Both the position numbers and the translations under genes were made by a program. From Ectothiorhodospiraceae bacterium (lineage in GTDB: Bacteria > Pseudomonadota > Gammaproteobacteria > HK1), in assembly GCA_024234875.1 (NCBI GenBank), contig JACKNM010000020.1, positions 24,532 through 88,531 of the forward strand: 64,000 nucleotides of DNA, given 5' to 3'. The notes below the pieces were generated by a model. It did no database searches and was not told the origin of the DNA. It worked only from the letters and a program-made list of their open reading frames with translations. How positions within the stretch are numbered: position 1 is the first letter of the stretch; each line of letters begins with the position of its first letter. Below are positions 1 through 11,878 of the stretch, in pieces.

Positions 1-990
1 GTCGGCCGCCTCCACGGCATCCCGATCCGGACCATCACGCTGTTCATCTTCGGCGGCATGGCCCACCTCGAGAAGCAGCCGGCGGGTTGGCGGGCCGAGC
101 TGCTGATGGCCCTGGCCGGGCCGGCGGCGAGCCTCGCCATCGGCCTCACCATGCTCACGCTCGTCGCGCTGCTCGGGCAGCCGATGGAGGTCGACCCGGC
201 CTCGCCGGCGGCGAGCCTGGCGGCGCTCGGCCCGCTGGCCACCCTCGCGGTCTGGCTCGGCCCGATCAACATCGTCCTCGCGGTATTCAACCTGGTCCCG
301 GGCTTTCCCCTCGACGGCGGACGCGTGCTGCGTGCTCTGGTCTGGGGCCTGACCGGCGATCTGCTGCGGGCGACCCGCATCGCCTCGACCATGGGGCAGG
401 CCTTCGCCTGGCTGCTGATGGCGAGCGGGGTGGCGATGATGCTCGGACTGCGCTTGCCGTTGCTCGGCACCGGCGGGCTCAACGGCCTGTGGCTCGCGTT
501 CATCGGCTGGTTCCTCAACAACGCCGCGGTGCTCGGCTACCGCCAGCTCCTGGTCGAGCAGACCCTCGGTCGCCTGACCGTGCGCGAGGTGATGGACACC
601 TCGGTGCGCAGCGTCGATCCCGGCCTCTCGGTCGAGGCGTTGGTCGAGTCGGTGCTGCTGCACGGTCCCCAGCGCGGTTTCCCGGTGGTACGCGACGACC
701 GCCTGGTCGGGATCGTGTGCCTGGAGGACGTCCGGCGCGTGCCTCGCGACCAGTGGTCGCTGACGCCCGTCGCCAGCGCGATGACGCGCGCCGAGGCGCT
801 GGTCACCGCGACGCCGCAGATGTCGGTGGCCGAGGCCCTGGAGCGGCTGTCGACGCGCGGCGTCGACCAGCTCCCCGTCGTCGACCGGGAAGGCCGCGTG
901 CTCGGGCTGGTGCGGCGGGAGAACATCCTGACCTGGATCATGCTCCACGCCGATGCCGAGTCGAGTCGCGGGCACGCGCCGGCACGGTGA
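1..990 (+). CDS. Site-2 protease family (M50) membrane metalloprotease with CBS pair, 5'-truncated
   Basis: The reading frame is open from base 1, so the N-terminus and the HExxH zinc motif lie before the window; 329 residues are visible. Several hydrophobic segments are followed by the second M50 signature, NLVPGFPLDGGR, at visible residues about 97-108, where the Asp is the third zinc ligand in this family. The C-terminal part, about residues 187-320, reads as two CBS domains (for example LTVREVMDTSVRSVDPG). Family members cleave within the membrane; the CBS pair usually senses adenine nucleotides. Substrate unknown. It is followed by about 110 bp and then the urease locus, with no obvious functional link. 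Confidence 0.9.
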   Translation, partial: VGRLHGIPIRTITLFIFGGMAHLEKQPAGWRAELLMALAGPAASLAIGLTMLTLVALLGQPMEVDPASPAASLAALGPLATLAVWLGPINIVLAVFNLVPGFPLDGGRVLRALVWGLTGDLLRATRIASTMGQAFAWLLMASGVAMMLGLRLPLLGTGGLNGLWLAFIGWFLNNAAVLGYRQLLVEQTLGRLTVREVMDTSVRSVDPGLSVEALVESVLLHGPQRGFPVVRDDRLVGIVCLEDVRRVPRDQWSLTPVASAMTRAEALVTATPQMSVAEALERLSTRGVDQLPVVDREGRVLGLVRRENILTWIMLHADAESSRGHAPAR

Positions 991-1102
991 GGGCGACGAG
1001 GCGCGCTCGGAGCGCGCCGCCTCGGCGCTCGACGACCGTCGTCATGGCATGATGCTTGCTCGACCGTGACCACCACCATCCCAAGCGACGGAGACCTCGC
1101 CG

Positions 1103-1699
1103 ATGCCAGTCCCTGCACGACGTTCCATGCCCACCGCCCGCCTGTCCCGGCTCACCCTGCTCGTGGCCGGCGTCACGCTCCCTGGTCTCGCGAGCGCCCA
1201 CGTCGGTGACGGCCTCGCCGACCACCTCCACGCGCTGACCGGCCTCGACCACGCGGTCGCCCTGCTCGCGCTCGGCCTGTGGTGCGCGCGCGGTGGCCCC
1301 GCGGTCCGCCGTGTCCTGCCGGCGCTGGTGGTCACGGTCATCGTGGCTGCGGCCTGGCTCGGCGCGGGCGCCGGCGGTGGGATGTTCGTCGAGGCGGCCA
1401 TTGCCTCCACCCTCCTGGTGCTCGGCCTGCTGGTCGCCACCGGTACGCGCGCGGCGCTGGCCCCGGCGGGCGCGATGGCGGTGACCTTCGCGGTGGTCCA
1501 CGGCTTCGCCCACGGCGCCCTGGTGCCGACTGGTGGCGCCGCCCTCGGCTTCCTCGCCAGCCTCGCGGCCGGGAGTGCGGCGCTCGTCGCGCTCGGCATC
1601 CTCGTCGGGCGCTGGCTCGGGCGTCGCCCGGAGGTGGTGAGTCGCCTCGTCGGCCTCGGCATCGCCGGTGGTGGCGCCGCCTTGCTCGGCGCGCTCTGA
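1103..1699 (+). CDS. ureJ: HupE/UreJ family nickel permease
   Basis: A 198-residue, strongly hydrophobic protein with an N-terminal signal peptide ending near LASA, then His-rich loops typical of HupE/UreJ: HVGDGLADHLHALTGLDHA and VVHGFAHGALVPTGG. About six transmembrane segments. The family is thought to carry nickel (or cobalt) into the cytoplasm for hydrogenase or urease. The position directly upstream of ureD on the same strand argues for the urease role. The ATG at 1103 is preceded by GGAG about ten bases upstream; a second ATG at 1127 is possible. The symbol rests on context, since HupE and UreJ cannot be told apart by sequence alone. Confidence 0.85.
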   Translation: MPVPARRSMPTARLSRLTLLVAGVTLPGLASAHVGDGLADHLHALTGLDHAVALLALGLWCARGGPAVRRVLPALVVTVIVAAAWLGAGAGGGMFVEAAIASTLLVLGLLVATGTRAALAPAGAMAVTFAVVHGFAHGALVPTGGAALGFLASLAAGSAALVALGILVGRWLGRRPEVVSRLVGLGIAGGGAALLGAL

Positions 1700-1763
1700 C
1701 GCCACCACCTTCGCCCGGCGGCCCGTCGGTCGCCGGGCGCCATCGCCCGGACACGCCGCTCTC

Positions 1764-2615
1764 ATGTCAGCCGAGCTCTTGCCGTCGCCTGCGACCGGGA
1801 CCGGCTGGCATGCGCGCCTCGAGCTCGGGCTCGCCCGACGCCGCGGACGCACCGTCCTGGCGCACCGCGCGCACCGCGGCCCCGCGATGGTGCAACGCCC
1901 GTTCTACCCGGAAGGCGAGACCTGCCACCTCTACCTGCTCCACCCCCCCGGTGGGCTGGTGGCGGGCGACGTCCTCGAGACCCACGTCGCGCTCGAGCCG
2001 GGGGCGCGCGCGTTGCTGACGACGCCGGCGGCGGCGAAGGTCTACCGCAGCGAGGGGCCGGTGAGTCGGGTCGACAATCGGCTGCGTGTCGGCGCCGACG
2101 CCTGCCTCGAGTGGATGCCGCAGGAGACCATCGTCTACGACGGCGCGCGAGCCCACGTCCGCACCCGCGTCGAGCTCGACGCCTCGGCACGCTTCGTCGG
2201 CTGGGAGGTGGTCTGCCTCGGACGGCCGGCGGCCGACGAGCGGTTCGCGGGCGGCTGGTTTCGCGGCGGTTTCGAGCTCTGGCTCGGCGAGCATCCTCTG
2301 GTCGTCGACCGCCTGCGGGTCGACCCGGCCGGGCCGATGACGGATGCGGCCTGGGGGCTCGGCCGCGCGCCGGTGACCGCGACGATGGTGGCCTGGCCGG
2401 TCGCCGCCGAGGTCTTGCCCGCCCTCCGCGCCGCGGTGGCCGGCGCGTCCGGGGCGGGTCGAATCGGCCTCACACTGCGCGACTCGGCGCTGGTCGCCCG
2501 CTATCTCGGCCCACACGCCGACGACGCCCGTGGCCTGCTCGAGCAGACCTGGGCGGAGCTCCGCCCGCGCCTGCTCGGCGCCGCGCCCTGCCCGCCGCGC
2601 ATCTGGGCCACCTGA
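1764..2615 (+). CDS. ureD: Urease accessory protein UreD
   Basis: 283 residues. Conserved UreD blocks are visible: RPFYPEG, the glycine-rich HPPGGLVAGD segment, TTPAAAKVYRSEG and the WMPQETIVYDGA motif. UreD (UreH) binds the apo-urease trimer and, with UreF and UreG, forms the scaffold through which nickel reaches the active site. The ATG at 1764 is chosen because the frame upstream of it lacks family similarity. It is the first gene of the urD-A-B-C-E-F-G series, about 65 bp after the permease gene. Confidence 0.93.
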   Translation: MSAELLPSPATGTGWHARLELGLARRRGRTVLAHRAHRGPAMVQRPFYPEGETCHLYLLHPPGGLVAGDVLETHVALEPGARALLTTPAAAKVYRSEGPVSRVDNRLRVGADACLEWMPQETIVYDGARAHVRTRVELDASARFVGWEVVCLGRPAADERFAGGWFRGGFELWLGEHPLVVDRLRVDPAGPMTDAAWGLGRAPVTATMVAWPVAAEVLPALRAAVAGASGAGRIGLTLRDSALVARYLGPHADDARGLLEQTWAELRPRLLGAAPCPPRIWAT

Positions 2616-2742
2616 GCTCGCGTCGGGTCCGCCGACCGTCGCACCGCCACGGCGCTCACCCGGTCGGCATCGTCCTTGCTAGGGACCACGTGCAGGCCCC
2701 GGACCACGCCGGGGTCGGATGTCCGCAACTGGAGCCGAGCCG

Positions 2743-3045
2743 ATGGATCTCTCACCGCGTGAGAAGGACAAGCTGCTGCTGTTCACCGCCGCCCTGCTCG
2801 CCGAGCGGCGCCGCGCGCGTGGCCTGAAGCTCAACTACCCCGAGGCCGTCGCCTACATCTCGGCCGCCATTCTCGAGGGCGCGCGCGACGGACGCTCGGT
2901 GGCGGAGTTGATGGACTACGGCACCACCCTGCTCACCCGCGACGACGTGATGGAGGGCATCCCGGAGATGGTGCGCGAGGTGCAGGTCGAGGCGACCTTT
3001 CCCGACGGCACCAAGCTGGTCACCGTGCACGACCCGATCGTCTGA
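2743..3045 (+). CDS. ureA: Urease subunit gamma
   Basis: 100 residues, the standard length for a free gamma subunit. It begins MDLSPREKDKLLLF and carries the LNYPEAVAYIS and GRSVAELMDYG blocks. It is one of the three structural subunits of urease, which hydrolyses urea to ammonia and carbamate in the cytoplasm. The ATG at 2743 is preceded by GGAG nine bases upstream; an in-frame ATG 24 bp earlier lacks a ribosome site. Gamma, beta and alpha are separate here, as in most Proteobacteria, not fused as in Helicobacter. Confidence 0.97.
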   Translation: MDLSPREKDKLLLFTAALLAERRRARGLKLNYPEAVAYISAAILEGARDGRSVAELMDYGTTLLTRDDVMEGIPEMVREVQVEATFPDGTKLVTVHDPIV

Positions 3046-3111
3046 GCGACCGGCGGGGGCGCCGCGCCGTCGCGTTTTCACCGCTGCCTCGACCCCAACA
3101 GGAGAGCCCCG

Positions 3112-3416
3112 ATGATCCCAGGCGAGATCCTCGTCGACGACGGCACCGTCGAGCTCAACGCGGGCCGGCCGACGGTGCGGCTGCGCGTCGCCAACACCGG
3201 CGACCGACCGATCCAGGTCGGCTCGCATTACCACTTCCACGAGACCAACCCCGCGCTCGCGTTCGACCGTGCCGCCACGCTCGGCTTTCGGCTCGACATC
3301 CCGGCCGGCACCGCGGTGCGCTTCGAGCCCGGGCAGAGCCGCGAGGTGACCCTGGTCGCGTACGACGGCGGGCGTGAGGTGTGGGGCTTCCGCGGCGAGG
3401 TCATGGGAGCGCTCCC

Positions 3417-3420
<4 letters not shown>
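3112..3420 (+). CDS. ureB: Urease subunit beta
   Basis: 102 residues, starting MIPGEI as in most bacterial beta subunits, with the diagnostic VGSHYHFHETNPAL block and the RFEPGQSREVTLV stretch. An AGGAGAG ribosome site lies just before the ATG. The stop overlaps the ureC start by four bases (ATGA), which suggests translational coupling of the two structural subunits. Confidence 0.97.
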
Positions 3421-5120
<1,700 letters not shown>

Positions 5121-5131
5121 GGGCCTGGTCG

Positions 5132-5635
5132 ATGAGTGTCACCGACTCCCCGATCCCGCACCCTCCGGCACTGCGCATCGAGGCCCTGGCCGACGCCGGT
5201 GGAGCCGCGGACGAGACACTGACGCTGCCGTTCGAGCAGCGCCAGCGCAGCCGCGCTCGAGTACGACTCGACGGCGGCCGCGAGGTGGGATTGTTCCTGC
5301 CACGCGGCACGGTGCTGCGCAGCGGCGACCGCCTGCGCCTGAGCGACGGGCGGGTCGTCGAGGTGCGGGCGGCGCCGGAGTCGGTGTCGACCGCGCTCGC
5401 CGCGGACCCGATCCTGCTCGCCCGCGCGGCCTACCACCTCGGCAACCGACACGTGGCGTTACAGGTCGGTGCGGGCTGGGTGCGCTATCTGCACGACCAC
5501 GTGCTCGACGACATGGTGCGCGCGCTCGGCCTCGACGTGCGCGCCGAGCGCGCCCCGTTCGAGCCCGAGAGCGGCGCCTACGGTGGACACGGCCACGACC
5601 ACGCGGCCGGTCACCGGCACGACCACCACCGATGA
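5132..5635 (+). CDS. ureE: Urease accessory protein UreE, nickel chaperone
   Basis: 167 residues. The N-terminal domain has the TLPFEQRQRSRAR block; the central metal-binding domain has AYHLGNRHVALQV and LHDHVLDDMVRALGL. The C-terminus ends in a short His-rich tail (GGHGHDHAAGHRHDHHR) that probably binds extra nickel. UreE hands nickel to UreG. It starts 11 bp after ureC and overlaps ureF by four bases (ATGA). Confidence 0.95.
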   Translation: MSVTDSPIPHPPALRIEALADAGGAADETLTLPFEQRQRSRARVRLDGGREVGLFLPRGTVLRSGDRLRLSDGRVVEVRAAPESVSTALAADPILLARAAYHLGNRHVALQVGAGWVRYLHDHVLDDMVRALGLDVRAERAPFEPESGAYGGHGHDHAAGHRHDHHR

Positions 5636-6327
5636 GCTCGACCGGCACGTCCGCCCCGCCCTCGCTGGCGACGCTTCGGCTGTGGCAACTGGTCAGCCCG
5701 GCGCTCCCCGTCGGCGCGTACGCCTACTCCGAAGGTCTCGAGCAGGCTTGCGCGGACCGGCTGGTGCACGACGCGGCCTCCGCCGAGGACTGGATCGTCG
5801 GCCAGCTCGAGCACGTGCTGGCGAGTCTCGACGTCGGCGTGCTCGGGCGTACCCACCAGGCCTTCGCCGACGGCGACCTGGCCCGGGCCCGGCGCTGGAG
5901 TGCATTCCTGCTCGCGTCGCGGGAGAGCGCCGAGCTCCTCGCGGCCGACCGTCACCTCGGGCAGTCGCTCGCGCGCCTGCTCGTGGGGTTGGAGGTCGAG
6001 GGCGCGCGCCGCTGGGTCGACGACCCCTCCGCGAGCTTCGCCGCGATGTTCGCGCTCGCCGCCACGCGCTGGGACATCCCGTTGCCGGACGCGGCGGGCG
6101 GCTACCTCTTCGCCTGGCTCGAGAATCAGGTGACGGCGGCGGTGAAGCTGGTCCCGCTCGGTCAGACCGCCGGGCAGCGCATCCTGCTCCGCGCCGCGGA
6201 CCGGGTCGCCTGCGCGGTGCGGAACGGCCTCGCGCTCGTCGACGACGACCTCGGCAGCGGTGCCCCGGGCGTCGCGCTCGCCAGCATGCGCCACGAGACG
6301 CTGTACTCGCGGCTGTTCCGATCATGA
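5632..6327 (+). CDS. ureF: Urease accessory protein UreF
   Basis: 231 residues, mostly helical. Typical motifs are LWQLVSPALPVGAYAYSEGLE near residues 17-37 and the C-terminal SMRHETLYSRLFRS ending, which in this family contacts UreG and UreD. UreF acts as the GTPase-gating partner in the UreDFG complex. The start is fixed by the four-base overlap with ureE. Confidence 0.95.
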   Translation: MSSTGTSAPPSLATLRLWQLVSPALPVGAYAYSEGLEQACADRLVHDAASAEDWIVGQLEHVLASLDVGVLGRTHQAFADGDLARARRWSAFLLASRESAELLAADRHLGQSLARLLVGLEVEGARRWVDDPSASFAAMFALAATRWDIPLPDAAGGYLFAWLENQVTAAVKLVPLGQTAGQRILLRAADRVACAVRNGLALVDDDLGSGAPGVALASMRHETLYSRLFRS

Positions 6328-6361
6328 CCACGCGGCCGCCCCGTCCACAGGAGAGTTCCCG

Positions 6362-7036
<675 letters not shown>

Positions 7037-7057
7037 GCCGGCGCGGCCGACGGCGGC

Positions 7058-8632
7058 TCAGCGACCGCGTCGTGCCCGACGCGCGCCGCCGGCACCGAGC
7101 AGCCCACCGAGCACCAGGAGCGCGGTGAGCGGCTCGGGCACCGAGGCCGGGGCGACCAGGGCGATCGCGTCGAGGTGCACCACCGAGTTCGTCACCCCGT
7201 CGAAGTAGAACTCGAGATCGAGCGCGCTGCGCCCGAGCAGGCTCGGATCGGAGACCGCGATCGCGTGGAGCTGGAAGTCCGCGAGCAGGCTGGCGGGCGC
7301 CGTGATGGTGTCGAGCACCACCGAGCCGAGCAGGATCTCGAGCACCCCGGTGGTGGTCCCGAACAGGTACTCGAAGGTCAGCGTGAACGGCACCGCCGGG
7401 GTGTCGACGTCGTGCACGATGGAGATCGGGGAGCCGGTGGTCAACGTCACCACCGTACCGTCGTCGCCCGCGACCGGCGACGGACCGACCACCGCCGTGC
7501 CCTCGCTCGCGCCGATCGTCCACCCGGTCTCGAGCGTTCCGTCACCGAACGCCGGCAAGGTCGGACCGCCGGTGTCGAGCACCGGGGTGAGCAGGAACGG
7601 CCGGGTCGCGCCGGAGGCGTCGACGCCGGTACCGACGATGTGGCCGCCGTCACCGATGGCGTCCGCCGAGACCAACCTGTCCCATCCGGTGAGATCCGAG
7701 ACCAGGCCGTTCAGATCCTGCATCCCGCCGGTGGCATCCCACAGGAAGGCATGCGTCACCACGTCACCCGTGAGCCTCGAGTTCCCGACCACCTGACCGA
7801 GATTGTTGATCCCGAGGGCGGCGCTGGCGGCGCCACCGAGGGTACCGATGTCGGTCAGCCCGCTCACGTCACCGACGAAGGCGCGGTTGAACGTGCCTTC
7901 GGCCAGCCGCGAGAAACCCGCCACCTGGCCCGCGTCGTTGATCGCCCACGCGGTGCTGCGCGCGCCACCGAGAGTGCCGAGGTCGACCATCCCGCCGGCG
8001 GCGTCCCAGAGGAAGGCGTGGGACTCGGTGCCGCTGGCGAGCGCGGCCTCGCCGACCACCTGACCGGATGCATTGATCGCGAACGCGCGACTGGTCGCGC
8101 CGCCGAGGGTGCCGAGGTCGGTGAGCCCGCCGACCGAGCCCACGAATGCGTGCTGGTCGCAGAACGGCGGGGTGGCGCAGGCGATCGTCGAGTAACCGGC
8201 GATGGTGCCGGCGTCGTTGATCGAGATGGCGAAGCTGCTCGACCCGCCGAGGGTGCCGAGGTCGGTGACGGTGCCGCCGGCGCGCAGGACGGCATGCCGC
8301 TCGATGCCGCCGCCCGGCACGACGAGACTCGACCACCCGACGACCTGGCCGCTGGCGTTGATGTCCCAACCGTCGCTGTCGGTGCCGGTCGGCAGCACCC
8401 ACTGGTCGATCACCCCGGAGGCGTCACCGAGGAAGCCTCGACGGGAAGCCGTCGGAGGATGATCGACGGCGCCGGTGACCTGCCCGCTCGCGTTCACCGC
8501 GCGCACGACCTCGACCCCGAAGGCACCGAGGTCGGTGATGGTGAACTGCGTCGCCTGGGCCGCGCCGCAGCCGAGCGCCATCGCGGCGATTCCCAGGGCG
8601 CCGCTCAGGTCGCGAATCGGATTGGATCGCAT
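7058..8632 (-). CDS. HAF-repeat extracellular protein with PEP-CTERM sorting signal
   Basis: 524 residues. A signal peptide (GALGIAAMALGCGAAQA) is followed by about six or seven HAF-type repeats of some 45-55 residues, each with an INxxGQVVGxS turn, a HAFLWD or HAFVG strand and a TDLGTLGG ending; together they probably form a beta-propeller-like fold. A middle domain follows, and the C-terminus is a PEP-CTERM signal: VPEP, a hydrophobic helix (LTALLVLGGLLGAGG), then RRARRGR. Such proteins are exported, recognised by an exosortase and released to the surface or the exopolysaccharide matrix. No exosortase is in this window. The start at 8632 is set by the signal peptide; a candidate sigma-54 promoter lies about 80 bp upstream. 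Ligand unknown. Confidence 0.88.
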   Translation of the reverse strand: MRSNPIRDLSGALGIAAMALGCGAAQATQFTITDLGAFGVEVVRAVNASGQVTGAVDHPPTASRRGFLGDASGVIDQWVLPTGTDSDGWDINASGQVVGWSSLVVPGGGIERHAVLRAGGTVTDLGTLGGSSSFAISINDAGTIAGYSTIACATPPFCDQHAFVGSVGGLTDLGTLGGATSRAFAINASGQVVGEAALASGTESHAFLWDAAGGMVDLGTLGGARSTAWAINDAGQVAGFSRLAEGTFNRAFVGDVSGLTDIGTLGGAASAALGINNLGQVVGNSRLTGDVVTHAFLWDATGGMQDLNGLVSDLTGWDRLVSADAIGDGGHIVGTGVDASGATRPFLLTPVLDTGGPTLPAFGDGTLETGWTIGASEGTAVVGPSPVAGDDGTVVTLTTGSPISIVHDVDTPAVPFTLTFEYLFGTTTGVLEILLGSVVLDTITAPASLLADFQLHAIAVSDPSLLGRSALDLEFYFDGVTNSVVHLDAIALVAPASVPEPLTALLVLGGLLGAGGARRARRGR

Positions 8633-8712
8633 CTGGAGATGCTCCTGCTGTGCCGGGGCCGTCACTGTCGAGACCCCTCGGCCGGCTGCGCCGGGCAGCC
8701 ACCGGCTCAAAA

Positions 8713-8727
8713 GCAACATCTGCGCCA
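8713..8727 (-). promoter_or_regulatory. Candidate sigma-54 (-24/-12) promoter of the PEP-CTERM gene
   Basis: On the minus strand the sequence reads TGGCGCAGATGTTGC, matching the consensus TGGCACG-N4-TTGC at the key TGGC and TTGC blocks with exact 7-base spacing. Transcription would start near 8700, leaving a leader of about 70 nt before the ATG at 8632. Apart from this element and the box at 8780, nothing else is recognised in the 441-bp gap 8633-9073, which must also hold the promoter of the divergent gene at 9074. Confidence 0.6.
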
Positions 8728-8779
8728 ACGGCCTTTTTCGTCCTCCTTTCAGAGACTTGGCGCGCATCCGGCGACATCG

Positions 8780-8796
8780 CGTCAAGGATCTCGACA
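8780..8796 (-). promoter_or_regulatory. Candidate activator box, TGTCG-type
   Basis: The minus strand reads TGTCGAGATCCTTGACG, which matches 13 of 17 positions of the box TGTCGGAATCCTTTACA at 25762. It lies about 53 bp upstream of the -24 element, a normal distance for a sigma-54 enhancer-binding protein. Confidence 0.45.
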
Positions 8797-9073
8797 GGCC
8801 GGCGGCGCCCGCGCGGCCGTCGCCTGACAGACCCTGACCGCACCCGCGTTGATCGCGATCAGCTCGGGTGCGAGAAGGTGACCGTCAGCCCCGCCGACGG
8901 ACCGGTCTGGAGCCGAATTCGCGGTCGGAGGTGGCCCATCGCGGCGGACCGAGCATCGGCGCGGTGGTAAGGAAATCCGACACCGAGTGCGCACCGGCGA
9001 CTGGCGCGAGGGCCACTTGGTCATCGCCGACCGATCGCCCATGATTCGGGTCTCGTGCCCACGGAGGTCGAAC

Positions 9074-9988
9074 GTGCCCGAGCCGCGTCCCGTGCCGGAG
9101 ATCCCCGCCATCGAGCAGGTCGCGCTGCCCGACGTGGTGCGCGATGCCGACCATCGGATCGGGGTCGACATCAGCCGCATCGAGGTCGCGGACTGGCTCG
9201 CGCCCGACGAGACCTTCGTCGACCAGCTGCGGGAGAAGCAGCGCCTGCACGCCGCGCGGGCGCCGGTGTTCGACGCGCTGCCCGAGAGCGCGCCCGCCCA
9301 GTCCGAGCTGCTGGCGATGCTGGTCGAGCACCTGCCATGTCACCACCCGTCGCTCTACCGCCGCGAGGGCGACGCGCTGCGGGTCGTCCCGCTCGATCTC
9401 CTGGTCGACATCGACGCCAGCCCCTTGCCGCCGCTGCTCCGTGCCGGTTGGCTGGTGCAGGAGGACCTCTGCCTGCTCGATGGTGACGCGCCACACCGAC
9501 TGCTGGCGGCGTCGCTCAGCTTTCCTTCGCGCTGGCGCCTCGGCGACAAGCTCGGCCGTCCCCTGGTCGCCATCCACGACCCGGTGCCAGGGTTCGAGCG
9601 GACGTTGGCCGATCCGGTCAGCCGCGTCTTCGCGCGGCTCACCCCCGGAAACCTGCTGCTGCGCGAGAACTGGTCGGTCCTCGACTCGCCGGCGCTCTAC
9701 CAGCCGACACGTGGCAACCACGGCGCGGCAGCGGCCGCGGTCGAGCTGACCCATCGCCTGTGGGTCCGCTCGGAGCGGCAGACGCTGCGACGGCTCCCCT
9801 CGACCGGCGCCATCGTGTTCACCATCGGCACCCGCCAGGTTCGGCTGGACCGTCATCTCGCCCGGCCTGGACAACGCCAACGCCTCGCCCGGCAGCTCGC
9901 GACGATGTCGGCCGAGACCGTGGCCTACAAGGCGCTCGGCCCGTATCGCGAGGCGCTGCTCGCGCTACTTGCGACCACCGACGCTTGA
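9074..9988 (+). CDS. DUF3445 / heme-dependent oxidative N-demethylase alpha-subunit-like protein
   Basis: 304 residues. Family blocks: LLDGDAPHRLLAASLSFPS, WRLGDKLGRPLVAIHDPVP, a RENWSVLDSPALYQP segment and a C-terminal KALGPYREALLALL. The characterised member of this family is a heme protein that oxidatively removes a methyl group from dimethylamine. The flavin and 2Fe-2S partner subunits of that enzyme are not nearby, so electron supply and substrate are unknown. The GTG at 9074 is preferred because GGAGG lies seven bases upstream and the similarity starts after it; ATGs at 8987 and 9041 are less likely. The next gene, a VOC protein, follows after 25 bp. Confidence 0.75.
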   Translation: MPEPRPVPEIPAIEQVALPDVVRDADHRIGVDISRIEVADWLAPDETFVDQLREKQRLHAARAPVFDALPESAPAQSELLAMLVEHLPCHHPSLYRREGDALRVVPLDLLVDIDASPLPPLLRAGWLVQEDLCLLDGDAPHRLLAASLSFPSRWRLGDKLGRPLVAIHDPVPGFERTLADPVSRVFARLTPGNLLLRENWSVLDSPALYQPTRGNHGAAAAAVELTHRLWVRSERQTLRRLPSTGAIVFTIGTRQVRLDRHLARPGQRQRLARQLATMSAETVAYKALGPYREALLALLATTDA

Positions 9989-10013
9989 GAATCATCGACC
10001 AGGAGCGCAGAGC

Positions 10014-10454
10014 ATGACCAAGCTCCGACAAGGCGACCCGTGGATGCCCGCGCCCGAGTACGGGCGAACCCTGCGCGGCCTGGGGATCAATCTGGTGGTG
10101 CGCGAGATCGAACGCGCGCTCCCATTCCAGCGCGAGGTGCTCGGCGCCACCGTGGTCTACGCCGATCCGGACATCGCCGTGCTCCGGCTCGACGCGGCCG
10201 AATGGATGCTCCACGCGGCCCACACCTACGACGCGCATCCGCTGCACCCGGACCTGGTCGCCCCGGGACCGCGCGGGCTCGGGGTGGAGCTCCGCATGCA
10301 CGGACGCGACCCCGATGCGGCGGCCGCCGCGGCGCGACGCCTCGGTTACGAGGTCGTGCAGGCGCCGGCCGACAAGCCCCACGGGCTGCGCGAGGCGTTC
10401 ATCCGCGACCGCGACGGCTTCCTGTGGGTCACCGACGTGCCACTGCCCGGGTAG
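10014..10454 (+). CDS. VOC (glyoxalase/bleomycin-resistance fold) family protein
   Basis: 146 residues with one VOC unit: GINLVVREIERALPFQREVLGATVVYADPDIAVLRL forms the first beta-alpha-beta half (about residues 22-60) and GLGVELRMHGRDPDAAAAAARRLGYEVV with FIRDRDGFLWVTDVPLPG the second. Possible metal ligands (His, Glu) are visible, but the reaction cannot be assigned. AGGAG precedes the ATG at 10014. Probably cotranscribed with the upstream N-demethylase-like gene, so it may act on the same substrate. Its TAG stop falls inside a REP-like repeat. Confidence 0.8.
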   Translation: MTKLRQGDPWMPAPEYGRTLRGLGINLVVREIERALPFQREVLGATVVYADPDIAVLRLDAAEWMLHAAHTYDAHPLHPDLVAPGPRGLGVELRMHGRDPDAAAAAARRLGYEVVQAPADKPHGLREAFIRDRDGFLWVTDVPLPG

Positions 10455-10491
10455 CCCCGTGGCCCGGGCGAAGCGTCAGCGCAAGCCCGGG
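10451..10491 (+). repeat. REP-like palindrome, GTAGCCC class
   Basis: Begins GTAGCCCC and contains the inverted pair CCCGGGC (10463-10469) and GCCCGGG (10485-10491) around an AAGCG-type centre. It resembles the widespread gammaproteobacterial REP with a GTAGCCCGG head. The TAG in its head is the stop codon of the VOC gene. It may also form a transcript-end hairpin between two convergent genes. Confidence 0.55.
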
Positions 10492-10515
10492 ATCCCGCGC
10501 CGACGCCACCGCGCG

Positions 10516-11811
<1,296 letters not shown>

Positions 11812-11878
11812 CTCGTCTCCAAGACCTGTCGCGACCGCCGCGCCCCTCCGGACCGCGGCCCGGCGAGGCAAATCAGGG

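Noticed and set aside
7800..8300. The repeats of the HAF protein as a DNA tandem-repeat or CRISPR array
   Set aside because: Periodicity is at protein level with diverged DNA; no identical spacer-separated repeats are seen here or elsewhere in the window.
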